DNA of 64,000 bases from Thermoplasmatota archaeon (GTDB taxonomy: Archaea; Thermoplasmatota; Poseidoniia; Poseidoniales; Thalassarchaeaceae): positions 1-64,000 of the forward strand of contig JAURCP010000003.1 of assembly GCA_030828405.1 (NCBI GenBank). The letters run 5' to 3'. A program made the position numbers and the translations under genes. A model generated the notes under the pieces. It was not told the DNA's origin. It saw nothing but the letters and a program-made list of their open reading frames with translations, and searched no databases. Of the stretch, positions 1-8,054 are shown piece after piece; position 1 is the stretch's first letter, and each line of letters opens with the position of its first letter.

Positions 1-334
1 TATCAATCCAATGATAATTTCCTCCACGTGGTTTCCCCATTAACAGAGAATGATACTTGAATCCCTTTTTATCAAGCCATATCTCTGTAACTTCTCTATG
101 TTCTTCAGTCCGTGCAGTAAAAAAACAAATATGGTGTCCTTCGATATACCATCTGTTAATTGTTTCAATAGCATCGAGGTAAGCTTCAGCAGTTGCCATT
201 CTTTCAGCCTCTTCATTAGGTATGTCTTCACCTACAGTTCCATCTATGTCTATGAGATAGTTTTTTTTTCCCGGTGGAAGAACCGGACTCAATTTATTTC
301 CTTGTTCATCCAAACTCTCGACCAACCTATCCAT
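1..334 (-). CDS. HAD-superfamily phosphatase, partial (3' end cut by window)
   Basis: This gene runs off the left edge, so the ORF track lists only a wrong-frame shadow (40-231). Reading the minus strand from the ATG at 334 gives an open frame to base 1. It has the HAD motif I YLIDIDGT near residue 27, a motif II-like FFTAR near residue 76 and a downstream KPRGGNYHWID near the cut end. These suggest a small Mg-dependent phosphohydrolase of the polynucleotide-phosphatase or short HAD type; the substrate cannot be told. It is divergent from the DDAH gene, with a shared promoter region between them. No in-frame start lies just upstream of 334. Confidence 0.72.
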   Translation of the reverse strand, partial: MDRLVESLDEQGNKLSPVLPPGKKNYLIDIDGTVGEDIPNEEAERMATAEAYLDAIETINRWYIEGHHICFFTARTEEHREVTEIWLDKKGFKYHSLLMGKPRGGNYHWID

Positions 335-475
335 GCGTTTCGCATTGTAAGAATGTAAATTAATAAGATGGTGGATAATGTTGAAATTACTGAATTATGG
401 AAATCATTTTTCCTTAATATTACATTTTGTATCCGTATTCCGAAGCATTATGTACAGACCCTAGGACGGAGTAAC

Positions 476-1273
476 GTGCCAGGAGCATATGACAGGAGTC
501 GTAAATCTGCTGTAGTTAGGAGTATTTCTTCTAATTACAGTAAAGCCCTCTCAAGTTATTTTGGTACAAAAACACCTAATCAAGAAGAAGCGATAGGCTC
601 TCATAACGCGTATGTCACAGCTCTAAGGGCACACGGCACGGAAGTTACCGTTTTACCAGAACTGCCCAATTTTCCAGATAGCTGTTTCGTTGAAGATACC
701 GCTGTGATGGTAGATGGTAAGGCAATAATACCGAATATGGGGCACCCTACTAGAGAAGGCGAGCAACAGGCAGTAATGGATCATATGAGTAATTTTGCTG
801 AAATCGTTAAAATGCCGAAGGGTGCTAAATTAGATGGTGGAGATATAATATTTTTTGATGACAGATACCTCTTAGGCATTTCAACAAGAACAAACAAGGA
901 AGGCGCAGATTTCCTTTCTACTTTCATCAAAGAAGCCGGATACGATGTCGAATTAATAAATGTCCCAGATACGACTTTACATTTGACAACAGTATGCTCA
1001 TCTCCTAGAGAAGGTACTGTTATTGCTGCAGAAGGGCACCTTAAGGAAAATCAGATTTCACGATTTGCTGAAGAAATTATTTGGATACCGAATAATGAAA
1101 CCTACGCTTCTAACACAATTGGATATCCAAATGATAGATTAATTGTTGCAGAGGGTTTCCCTAAGACAAAGAACATCCTTCAAAATGAAGGATTCAGACT
1201 CATGTCAGTTGATATGGAGCCAATAATGCAAGCAGACGGCTCTCTTACCTGCCTGTCTGTTTTCACATCATAA
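476..1273 (+). CDS. Dimethylargininase-like amidinohydrolase (DDAH)
   Basis: Guanidino-group-modifying hydrolase of the DDAH/arginine-deiminase superfamily. Known members hydrolyse NG,NG-dimethylarginine to citrulline and dimethylamine. Counting from the GTG at 476 (265 aa), visible landmarks are FVEDTAV (about 71-77), LDGGD (119-123), the catalytic-type His in LHLTT (H169) and the C-terminal nucleophile in GSLTCLSV (C259), the order expected for the family. The track start at 368 adds 36 residues with no family similarity. The GTG at 476 follows a purine-rich GGACGGAG and gives the usual DDAH length, so I prefer it. The true substrate in an archaeon (methylarginine, arginine or another guanidine) is open. 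Confidence 0.82.
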   Translation: MPGAYDRSRKSAVVRSISSNYSKALSSYFGTKTPNQEEAIGSHNAYVTALRAHGTEVTVLPELPNFPDSCFVEDTAVMVDGKAIIPNMGHPTREGEQQAVMDHMSNFAEIVKMPKGAKLDGGDIIFFDDRYLLGISTRTNKEGADFLSTFIKEAGYDVELINVPDTTLHLTTVCSSPREGTVIAAEGHLKENQISRFAEEIIWIPNNETYASNTIGYPNDRLIVAEGFPKTKNILQNEGFRLMSVDMEPIMQADGSLTCLSVFTS

Positions 1274-1293
1274 TTTGTATAAATTAACTTGAG

Positions 1294-1322
1294 TCGATAC
1301 GCCGGATGTGCCGGCGTATCGA
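1294..1322. terminator. Perfect 12-bp hairpin between convergent genes
   Basis: The arms TCGATACGCCGG (1294-1305) and CCGGCGTATCGA (1311-1322) pair perfectly around a 5-nt ATGTG loop. The hairpin sits between the stop of DDAH (+) and the end of the DUF805-like gene (-). Its position suggests a bidirectional 3'-end element. No U-tract follows directly on the plus strand, so it may be an RNA stabiliser rather than an intrinsic terminator. Confidence 0.5.
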
Positions 1323-1348
1323 TTTACAATATTCTTGATATCAGAATT

Positions 1349-1660
1349 TTATTCCTGACCAGCGAGGAATGCACATTCTACAAATCCCCACGGGAAAAGT
1401 ATCAACCTAAGTGCGAATTCCATAATCTCAGTATATCCTCTGTCCCTCAATCTTCCTACTGCAACAGAGATTCCAATCCATACAATCATCAAAGTAAAAA
1501 TCATACTCACGATGTCTATTCCCTCACTAATGATCGAAGCAATAGCCAGAACAATTCCAACAACAATTTGAACTACAAGTAGCCCTAACGTCCATCCCCA
1601 CCAAGCACCTCTACTCAGTGAAACCTCACTATCAAATTTCATCATTTCAACAATTCCCAT
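1349..1660 (-). CDS. DUF805-like small membrane protein
   Basis: 103 aa. The start MKFDSEVSLSRGAWWGW, two hydrophobic segments (about residues 22-45 and 52-68) and the loop GRLRDRGYTEIMEF resemble the DUF805/YhaH family of inner-membrane proteins, in which an aromatic-rich start and an RxRD-like loop recur. Its function is unknown in all organisms. The plus-strand ORF 1289-1582 over the same bases is a shadow. A TATA-like stretch (minus-strand TATATCTATAATC, near 1700-1712) lies upstream, suggesting its own promoter. Confidence 0.6.
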   Translation of the reverse strand: MGIVEMMKFDSEVSLSRGAWWGWTLGLLVVQIVVGIVLAIASIISEGIDIVSMIFTLMIVWIGISVAVGRLRDRGYTEIMEFALRLILFPWGFVECAFLAGQE

Positions 1661-1738
1661 ATTATCTATCTCCGTAACGCCTCTCGGCGAAAAAACATTT
1701 TTATGATTATAGATATACTTGTTGCCGGCACACCGTTT

Positions 1739-2302
1739 TCACAGGTCAAATTCAGTGTTTACATTTTTAATCAAAACATGATCCACCATTAATAGAGAAT
1801 GAGGTATTTTAAGAAATAATACCTGCAGAGGCACACCATCCCAATTTTCTAATGAATTGAGTAGTAATTTTGGCCGAATTAAAGAGAGTAAAGGTTGTAA
1901 CAATTCGCCATCAGTCGGTATTATCACTTCATCATTTTTTGATATCGAATTTTCCAAACTAGAGAATACTTCATGGGTTATCCAAGGAACATCTACGGTT
2001 GCAAGTTGAATAGTATCTTGTTCTAAACAAAAAGGGTCTTTTAGATTTTCAATTATTGAATCAACCGGTCCTCCGTGTTGTATCGAATCTAAAACCCATT
2101 CAATATCATAATCGGGGCCAATCGCTTTTGCATATTCTTCCATTTTTTCAGGATTCGCAACAGCAATTCTGATTGGTTCCCTACCAGCCTTTTTCAAAGC
2201 CTCAACAACTCTCGTAATCATCGCTTTCCCATCAATTTCGATCAGTGCCTTATCATGACCCATTCTCTTTGATCTTCCTCCCGCAAGAAGTAAAGATTTC
2301 AT
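1739..2302 (-). CDS. mobA: Molybdenum cofactor guanylyltransferase-like nucleotidyltransferase
   Basis: 187 aa, close to the usual MobA length. The N-terminus carries the nucleotide-binding signature LLAGGRSKRMGHDKAL, followed by HGGP near residue 77 and DVPWI near residue 104 (the metal-binding DxP-type region). The tail IKNVNTEFDL matches the NxNTPxDL ending of the family. MobA links GMP to molybdopterin in bacteria; archaeal homologues may use GTP or CTP or serve other sugar-nucleotide reactions. It is the last gene of a minus-strand operon (3687 to 1739) and starts 4 nt after the small upstream gene stops. A T-run on the minus strand around 1688-1693 may end the transcript. Confidence 0.82.
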   Translation of the reverse strand: MKSLLLAGGRSKRMGHDKALIEIDGKAMITRVVEALKKAGREPIRIAVANPEKMEEYAKAIGPDYDIEWVLDSIQHGGPVDSIIENLKDPFCLEQDTIQLATVDVPWITHEVFSSLENSISKNDEVIIPTDGELLQPLLSLIRPKLLLNSLENWDGVPLQVLFLKIPHSLLMVDHVLIKNVNTEFDL

Positions 2303-2306
2303 GTAC

Positions 2307-2516
2307 TCACCTTAATTCATTAAGTCGATTTAACGCATACTGTATTTCATCCATTAAATCCATAGCTCTATTCAATAAAACTTGCCTATCTCTTCTTATT
2401 TCTGTAGTTTCCATCCATCTCATTAGTTGTGTAATGTCTTTTGAATCTCTCTTAATTGTCCATTCTAGGACCTCTTCTGCTATGGGATCATCGGAGGGCA
2501 ACAAGCGCTCGACCAT
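2307..2516 (-). CDS. Small alpha-helical hypothetical protein
   Basis: 69 aa, not recognised. The sequence is charged and predicted helical, with a heptad-like C-terminus (MDLMDEIQYALNRLNELR). It sits 4 nt upstream of mobA and 37 nt after the preceding gene, so it is clearly in the operon. A near-perfect inverted repeat GGTGTC-G-GACACC lies directly upstream of the ATG (2517-2529) and could occlude or mark the start. It is too short for a functional guess. Confidence 0.55.
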   Translation of the reverse strand: MVERLLPSDDPIAEEVLEWTIKRDSKDITQLMRWMETTEIRRDRQVLLNRAMDLMDEIQYALNRLNELR

Positions 2517-2553
2517 AGGTGTCGGACACCGTCATCAGCAATCAGTTGTACGC

Positions 2554-3198
2554 TTAATTCTCGTTCAAATTACTCTTAATTCTAGTTAAAATTGAATCTC
2601 CGGGTGGAATCTCAATTGAGGCTATTTTCTCTATCAACCCTTCAGAGAAATCATGTTGATGTATCTTACCTGAGTAAATAACTATTAGAGATAAATGTTG
2701 ATCAATCTTTCTTCCATTTATCCATTTCAAAATTAATTCTTCTGATGGCGGTTGACGTTTTGCTCTGTACAATTCTTCAATATTTAACAACAATGAATCA
2801 ACAGATTCTACAGTATGAATGGAATCTTCCAGAATCTTCCAAGGATTTGTCCCCATTCCTTTATGGTCAATATTGGCAAGCAAAATAGACGCCAAAGCAA
2901 CATCCTCTCTCCCATGTCTTTTCCATAATCTTTTAATTAATTTCAATAGGACTCTATGTGTATTTCCTGCTTCTGTAATCAGCCAGGATGCAAGATTCCT
3001 TAGAAGTTCATCAGGAGTACCTAGAATAAACGAATAACCTGATTCTACCATCATTCTATCAGTACTGGATTTCATTATTAATGCTGGAACTCCAATTGGA
3101 TAAGCATTCCTAACTAGTTTAGCTAAAGCACGATCCGAAGCGTGTATTTTTTTTGATTGATTATTCAGAAATTCATCAAGATTATTCTCAGAGCTCAT
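2554..3198 (-). CDS. Hypothetical helical protein, weakly HEAT/DNA-alkylation-repair-like
   Basis: 214 aa, no family recognised with certainty. The mainly helical middle (LLKLIKRLWKRHGREDVALASILLANID, about residues 82-110) recalls the helical repeats of DNA-alkylation-repair or HEAT proteins, but no catalytic residues can be assigned. It starts 9 nt after the TerB-like gene stops and shares its operon with the small unknown and mobA, so the three are probably co-expressed. No signal peptide or membrane segment is seen. Confidence 0.6.
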   Translation of the reverse strand: MSSENNLDEFLNNQSKKIHASDRALAKLVRNAYPIGVPALIMKSSTDRMMVESGYSFILGTPDELLRNLASWLITEAGNTHRVLLKLIKRLWKRHGREDVALASILLANIDHKGMGTNPWKILEDSIHTVESVDSLLLNIEELYRAKRQPPSEELILKWINGRKIDQHLSLIVIYSGKIHQHDFSEGLIEKIASIEIPPGDSILTRIKSNLNEN

Positions 3199-3207
3199 TC
3201 CAATCCC

Positions 3208-3687
3208 TTATTTTTGTACTCTAAGAGTTTCATAAATCTCTGATAATCTCTCCATGGTTCCCTTTAACTCATATCTTATGTTTTGGCGCACATTACGATG
3301 TACAATTTCTTCTAACTGACGATCTAGACTTCTAAGAATCGCTCTATGTTCAGAATCGCTGAGTTCAAACACTTTCCTCAAATATGCTACGATTCTTAAA
3401 TCATCATCAGTTTTATCAGTGTGGATGAGAAATGTTTCTAAAACTTGTTCATAAGTTGAGATTTTTTCACTACTGGTCAAAGGTATGCCTAATTCAATGT
3501 CGACAGCCTCAATTATTGAATCATATATCATTTTTGGCTCATCATCACTCAATCTCAAAGCCCTCGCAAGTTTTGTAATCAATCTCTTTTCACCAAATGT
3601 AAGGTTTCCATCATTGAGAGCAAGACTGACGACTCCTCGAAAAACTACTCGCCTATCCGAGGAGGGTTCAACCATGAACTTCGTCAA
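3208..3687 (-). CDS. TerB-like domain protein
   Basis: 159 aa. Residues about 12-60 (VVFRGVVSLALNDGNLTFGEKRLITKLARALRLSDDE) match the pattern of TerB/DUF533-like helical domains: a helix, an acidic DGxLxxxE turn, then a helix. The domain occurs in tellurite-resistance and membrane-stress proteins and as a stand-alone module of unknown role. It is first gene of the minus operon that ends with mobA. Start at 3687, or at the ATG four codons later (MVEPSSD). No TerD or TerC partner is visible nearby. Confidence 0.55.
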   Translation of the reverse strand: MTKFMVEPSSDRRVVFRGVVSLALNDGNLTFGEKRLITKLARALRLSDDEPKMIYDSIIEAVDIELGIPLTSSEKISTYEQVLETFLIHTDKTDDDLRIVAYLRKVFELSDSEHRAILRSLDRQLEEIVHRNVRQNIRYELKGTMERLSEIYETLRVQK

Positions 3688-3760
3688 CGGTTCTATGACT
3701 TAATCTCTATCATCATGCGATATTATTGATAATTCCTCTATATTCATAGGAGCATTCATG

Positions 3761-3893
3761 AAGGGTGTAACCGCGGGCACTGGTTGGTAATCAGCCACAC
3801 TCGCGGGCGTTTTGCGCCCATCCAACCCAGAAACCTACTAGGTAATTGGGGGTGAAGCCCTCTAGTTGGGCCGAAAACCGGAAAGGAATTATT
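3761..3893 (+). promoter_or_regulatory. Structured 5' leader or small RNA upstream of dnaG
   Basis: This 133-nt stretch is GC-richer than its surroundings and full of complementary segments. GGTTGG (3782-3787) pairs with CCAACC (3822-3827) and encloses GGGCG (3805-3809)/CGCCC (3815-3819). Further on, ACTAG/CTAGT (3837-3841/3862-3866) with GGG/CCC inside competes with GCCC/GGGC (3857-3860/3868-3871). A TATA-like region lies at about 3718-3735. It could be a dnaG 5'UTR with alternative folds or an independent small RNA. I recognise no known RNA family (no SRP or RNase P signature). Confidence 0.35.
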
Positions 3894-5063
3894 ATGTCAA
3901 ATACAGAAGGAAAATATATCATACACGCAACAATTCGTTGTGACGGCACAGTCGCCAGAAAAGACGTCGTAGGGGCCATATTTGGCCAAACCGAGGGTCT
4001 TTTAGGAGACCAGTTACAACTTAGAAAATTACAAAGAACAGGCCGTATCGGGCATGTCGATGTAACACTGAATCAGAACAAGGGGAAAGTGCAAGGAGAA
4101 ATCTCACTCTCTTCTTCTATTGATCAGGTTAGTACGGCAGTCATTGGCGCAGCATTAGAAACAATAGATAGAATAGGTCCATGCAAGGCAGTTATCAAGG
4201 TTAAAGCAATTGAGAATATCAGATCTGCAAAGCGAGAAAATGTGATTGATCGTGCTAAAGCACTATTATTGAACATGGTTAACTCAGGCCAAGATGAATC
4301 TAAGAACATATTAGAAGAAGTACGTTCAGTACTAACTTTGGACACTGAGAAAGATATTTCTGGAATGACAGCAGGACCAAAAGTTTCAGATAGCAGTGCT
4401 ATTATAATTGTTGAAGGACGAAATGACGTTAGAAATTTACTAAAGTTTGGCATTAAAAACGCTATAGCAACAATGGGTTCTGGAATACAAGACGAATTGA
4501 TAGCACTTGCTAAATCGAAAACCACAGTCACTGCCTTCGTCGATGGTGATAGAGGTGGAAAACTTCTGTTAATGGAACTTAGCGGCAAATTAGGCAAATC
4601 ATTAACGCACGTTGCTTTAGCACCTCAAAGCCGTGAAGTTGAGCATCTAGAAGGAAAAGTAATCACTAAATGCCTAGGGCAGAAAGAACTTGCAAACAAA
4701 GTAGTTTCTCGTATACAATCAGATTTAGCGAAAGAAGATGATGCTGCTGTAGGGCGTGGAGAAGAAATTCTCGAAGCACCTGAAGAAATCAAAGGCTGGG
4801 CTGAAATGTTAGAGGGCTTGAAAAGAAACCAAGCAGTCATTATAAATGAAGATGGATCTGGTAGCGAACCAATTGGTGCTAGTTCTTTGGAATCAAAGCT
4901 TGAAGAATCTGAAGGAGCAAAAGGTCTCGTTTTTGCCGGAAAAGTAACAGAAAGAATTTTCACTTTAGCTGCCGGTGCTGGTATCGATAGCGTCGTAGCA
5001 TCTTCAGTTGGAAAAGTAACTAGAAAATCCGGAGTACAGGCTTACTCAGCATCTGACATGTAA
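3894..5063 (+). CDS. dnaG: DnaG-type primase / exosome-associated TOPRIM protein
   Basis: About 389 aa from the ATG at 3894. That start gives the conserved archaeal opening GKYIIHATIRCDGTVARKDV; the track start at 3846 is a TTG inside the leader. GAIFGQTEGLLGDQLQLR follows. The TOPRIM domain begins at about residue 168 with SSAIIIVEGRNDV (Glu) and continues to FVDGDRGG (Asp-x-Asp). In archaea DnaG makes short RNA primers in vitro and is a stable subunit of the RNA exosome, where it binds poly(A). The main replicative primase subunit PriL is encoded 32 kb away. Confidence 0.95.
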   Translation: MSNTEGKYIIHATIRCDGTVARKDVVGAIFGQTEGLLGDQLQLRKLQRTGRIGHVDVTLNQNKGKVQGEISLSSSIDQVSTAVIGAALETIDRIGPCKAVIKVKAIENIRSAKRENVIDRAKALLLNMVNSGQDESKNILEEVRSVLTLDTEKDISGMTAGPKVSDSSAIIIVEGRNDVRNLLKFGIKNAIATMGSGIQDELIALAKSKTTVTAFVDGDRGGKLLLMELSGKLGKSLTHVALAPQSREVEHLEGKVITKCLGQKELANKVVSRIQSDLAKEDDAAVGRGEEILEAPEEIKGWAEMLEGLKRNQAVIINEDGSGSEPIGASSLESKLEESEGAKGLVFAGKVTERIFTLAAGAGIDSVVASSVGKVTRKSGVQAYSASDM

Positions 5064-5165
5064 GATTTTAACCCAATTGGCTAAAATTAATTACTTTAAA
5101 AAAGCCGTTGTAAAGCTACTCAACAGTAGAAGCCATCAAAAGTCTTACATCCCCGCTCCCAATAG

Positions 5166-7466
5166 ATGGAGCAGTCGACGTTGATAATTCTAGCGTTGTA
5201 TGGCTTGGTTGGAATTGCGTTAGCGACCCTATGGTTACGTCATCAATCTGTATTAAGACAGCGAGATGAAATGCGCACCAAACTTGGTAATTTACAGGGT
5301 AATTTAGCTAGCACTTCTAATCGCCTAGATTTACTTTCAAGGGGTGTAGATACTATTCTAGGAGAAACTCCAGAAGTTCATAAATTATTATCAGTCCATA
5401 AATCTCTAGAATCGGCAGAATCATTACTTTTTGAGCAGGATGTAACTATCAGTTCCAGCGAGTCTTGCGCTATAGCAACCCATGCAGCAAGATCGATTCT
5501 TTCTAATTACTTGAATGATTCAGAAACCGAAGGGAGTGAAAATATATTGCCCGGAATTATTCCTTTAGTACTAAGGCTGGATGCAATTCTTACAGAAGCG
5601 GAAATGAAATCTGAAGATTTAGAGCTTAATGGCGATGAACAAAGAGGCTTAGGTGAGTTATTTCATGAATCAGGAAAGTTCGATAGAGCTACAGATTTCT
5701 ATCGTAGAGCAAATTTACTCTCTCCTGAAAGTCTCTCTATTCTCTTATCCTTGGCATCGATACAAAGAGATGAGGCTGATCTTGACTCTTTAGATAGAAC
5801 ATTAGAGCGTTTGATTGCAATTAACCCGGATGATGTAGATGTGTTAAAAGAACAAGCAATATTACTTTCCGGAAGTGAAGATGAACGTTTGAATCGAAAT
5901 ATTAAGAGATTAAATGCATTAGGTGTTGATTTTCAACTATCTGATGCACATAATGAAATTTCAAATATTATAGATAGAGCAAATGATGCACAGAATCAGA
6001 TAAATCCACATCTCAAAGAACCATCTACATCGGAAGGATGGGTATCTAAGTCTTCTAAATTACTCCAATTAGGAGAAATCAGGCCAGCCTTAGAATCCAT
6101 TGAAAGAGCCTTATATCTTGATAATGCTAATTCCGAAGCTTGGTTAATGAAAGCGAAATTATTAGCTGCTGGTGAGAATCAATCGAAAGAAGCCCTTCAA
6201 GCAATACGCCGTGCATCGGGTTTAGGTGAATATACAGTACTCCTTGAGAGTGAAATATTAGAAAATGAAGGGAAGTTAGATTCAGCTAGAGCAGTTTTAG
6301 AAGAATGGTTGGAAATCAATCCAAATGATGCAGAAGTCCGAGGTCGATTGAGCCTAGTTTTATTCCGAGCAGGTGCTATTGATTGGTCAAAGAGAGTATT
6401 GGAAGAAGCACCTACGGAATCTTGGGAAAGCGCATCTTTGCATGTTATGCAAGGCCGCCTACATCTTTTAGCTGCTGATGAGCATAGAGATAAGACCGGC
6501 GAACAAGATCATATTTTATTATTAGATGCAACAATTTCTTTTGATTCTGCTATAGAGAAAGACAGAGAGTCGGGCTTAGCTTGGCTTGGTAGGTCACGTG
6601 CTCTAAGATATCAAGGGTCAATCAAAGAGGCAGAAATCGCTCTAGTAAGGGCAAGAAGACTGATTCCTGATCACCCCTCGATATCTTTGGAAGAAGCCCA
6701 TTTATGTTTAGAAATGGGCAAACTAGATCAGGCTAATGCGTTAGTTTCTGAAGCATCGACTAATATTAGAAACCACCCTTCAATTCCTTTCATTAGAGGT
6801 ATGATTGCAGCGAGGCAGAATCGTTTTATTGAGGCTAAGTCATTTTTCTCAAAGGTTCTCGAAACCGAACCTAATCATATTAGGGCTAGATTGAATAGGT
6901 GTTCTGCATCACTATTAGCGAATGACTTAGTAACCGCTCTTGATGACGCAAACTCACTTATTGAAACGGCCCCTGAATTTAACCTTGCAAGGCTAAGGCG
7001 TTCTGAAATACTAATGAATCTTGGAGACTGGAAAGAGGCTGAAAGTGAATTGCGCAGACTACTATCACAAGATCCAGAGCATATTATGGCGCTTGTACAC
7101 TTAGGTGCTTGTATGATTGCTATGAACAAGTCAGAACAGGCAGAAAGACCATTGAATGACGCAATTCGATATGATCCTAATCATTCCGAAGCATGGTACC
7201 AAAGAGGACTACTATATCTTGACTTTGGAAGAATAGAGGAAGCGAAATCCGACTTCGAAGCAGCAGCAAGATATGACAACAAACATATCGATGCTAGATT
7301 GAGAATTGCAGCCATTCTACACGACGGAGAAGACGCAAATTCTTCTGTTATTGCATGGAGAAAAGTTCTCGATATAGATCCCGAGCATAGATTAGCCAGA
7401 AGAAGACTCCAAGAATCTGTCGATAGACAAGAAAATCTGAAGCAGAAGATTTATCCAAAGGGTTGA
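5166..7466 (+). CDS. Membrane-anchored TPR-repeat protein
   Basis: 766 aa. One N-terminal hydrophobic helix (about residues 5-23, LIILALYGLVGIALATLW) is followed by a short charged coiled segment and then many tetratricopeptide-like repeats to the C-terminus. Clear TPR units include EAWLMKAKLLAAG, AEVRGRLSLVLFRAGAIDW, HIRARLNRCSASLLANDL, HIMALVHLGACMIAMNKSEQA, HSEAWYQRGLLYLDFGRIEEA and HIDARLRIAAILHDGEDA. TPR proteins scaffold complexes; with the single membrane anchor it probably organises partners at the cytoplasmic or extracellular face. No enzymatic domain is seen. The thioredoxin-like gene follows 10 nt later, so the two are likely co-transcribed. Confidence 0.85.
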   Translation: MEQSTLIILALYGLVGIALATLWLRHQSVLRQRDEMRTKLGNLQGNLASTSNRLDLLSRGVDTILGETPEVHKLLSVHKSLESAESLLFEQDVTISSSESCAIATHAARSILSNYLNDSETEGSENILPGIIPLVLRLDAILTEAEMKSEDLELNGDEQRGLGELFHESGKFDRATDFYRRANLLSPESLSILLSLASIQRDEADLDSLDRTLERLIAINPDDVDVLKEQAILLSGSEDERLNRNIKRLNALGVDFQLSDAHNEISNIIDRANDAQNQINPHLKEPSTSEGWVSKSSKLLQLGEIRPALESIERALYLDNANSEAWLMKAKLLAAGENQSKEALQAIRRASGLGEYTVLLESEILENEGKLDSARAVLEEWLEINPNDAEVRGRLSLVLFRAGAIDWSKRVLEEAPTESWESASLHVMQGRLHLLAADEHRDKTGEQDHILLLDATISFDSAIEKDRESGLAWLGRSRALRYQGSIKEAEIALVRARRLIPDHPSISLEEAHLCLEMGKLDQANALVSEASTNIRNHPSIPFIRGMIAARQNRFIEAKSFFSKVLETEPNHIRARLNRCSASLLANDLVTALDDANSLIETAPEFNLARLRRSEILMNLGDWKEAESELRRLLSQDPEHIMALVHLGACMIAMNKSEQAERPLNDAIRYDPNHSEAWYQRGLLYLDFGRIEEAKSDFEAAARYDNKHIDARLRIAAILHDGEDANSSVIAWRKVLDIDPEHRLARRRLQESVDRQENLKQKIYPKG

Positions 7467-7476
7467 ACAATACGGT

Positions 7477-8046
7477 ATGTTAGCATTGTATATGCCTACA
7501 TCACTTGGAATAGAGCCAGGACAACAAGCCCCGTTTTTTCAATTACCTAACGCCAATAAAAATCTAGATTCCGACACATTATCGCTAACTGAAACAATGG
7601 GCAGTAATGGAGTGATAATAACTTTCACTTGTAACCATTGCCCGTATGTTGTAGGTTCAGAATCTAGAATTGAAAAAATGGCCGCTAAGGCTAGAGAGAA
7701 TAATATTGGCTTTGTCGGCATTAATTCCAATGACCCAGTTAATTACGAGTCAGATTCTTGGCCTAACATGGTTAAAAGAGCATCTAAAGGTATGACATAT
7801 GCTTATCTACATGATGCCGATCAATCAATTGCAACACTTTATGGTGCTGAAAGAACTCCAGAATTTTATCTCGTAAATGCATCAGGTACAGTGGTTTACA
7901 GAGGTAGGCTTGACGATTCTCCAAGAGATCCGTCCCATGCTACAACTTCAGAACTTTCTGATGCAATTGATTCATTGGTATCCGGAAAAGAAATTTCTGA
8001 AACTAGAACTCAGAGTATTGGATGTTCGGTTAAGTGGAAAGTTTAG
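7477..8046 (+). CDS. Thioredoxin-fold (AhpC/TlpA-like) redox protein
   Basis: 189 aa. The peroxiredoxin-like entry GIEPGQQAPFFQLPN is followed by a beta strand and CNHCP (C52/C55), a CxxC redox motif, then GINSNDP and RTPEFYLVNASGTVVYRGRLDD, all typical of the AhpC/TSA-thioredoxin superfamily members annotated as redoxin or thioredoxin family protein. It probably acts as a cytosolic disulfide reductase or thiol peroxidase; there is no signal peptide. Start at 7477 or at the second ATG (7492). It lies between the TPR gene (10 nt) and the methyltransferase (8 nt with the start I prefer). Confidence 0.82.
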   Translation: MLALYMPTSLGIEPGQQAPFFQLPNANKNLDSDTLSLTETMGSNGVIITFTCNHCPYVVGSESRIEKMAAKARENNIGFVGINSNDPVNYESDSWPNMVKRASKGMTYAYLHDADQSIATLYGAERTPEFYLVNASGTVVYRGRLDDSPRDPSHATTSELSDAIDSLVSGKEISETRTQSIGCSVKWKV

Positions 8047-8054
8047 GTGACAGA

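Noticed and set aside
40-231. 63-aa minus ORF at the left edge
   Set aside because: Wrong frame; the real minus gene is the HAD phosphatase read from 334 to the window edge.
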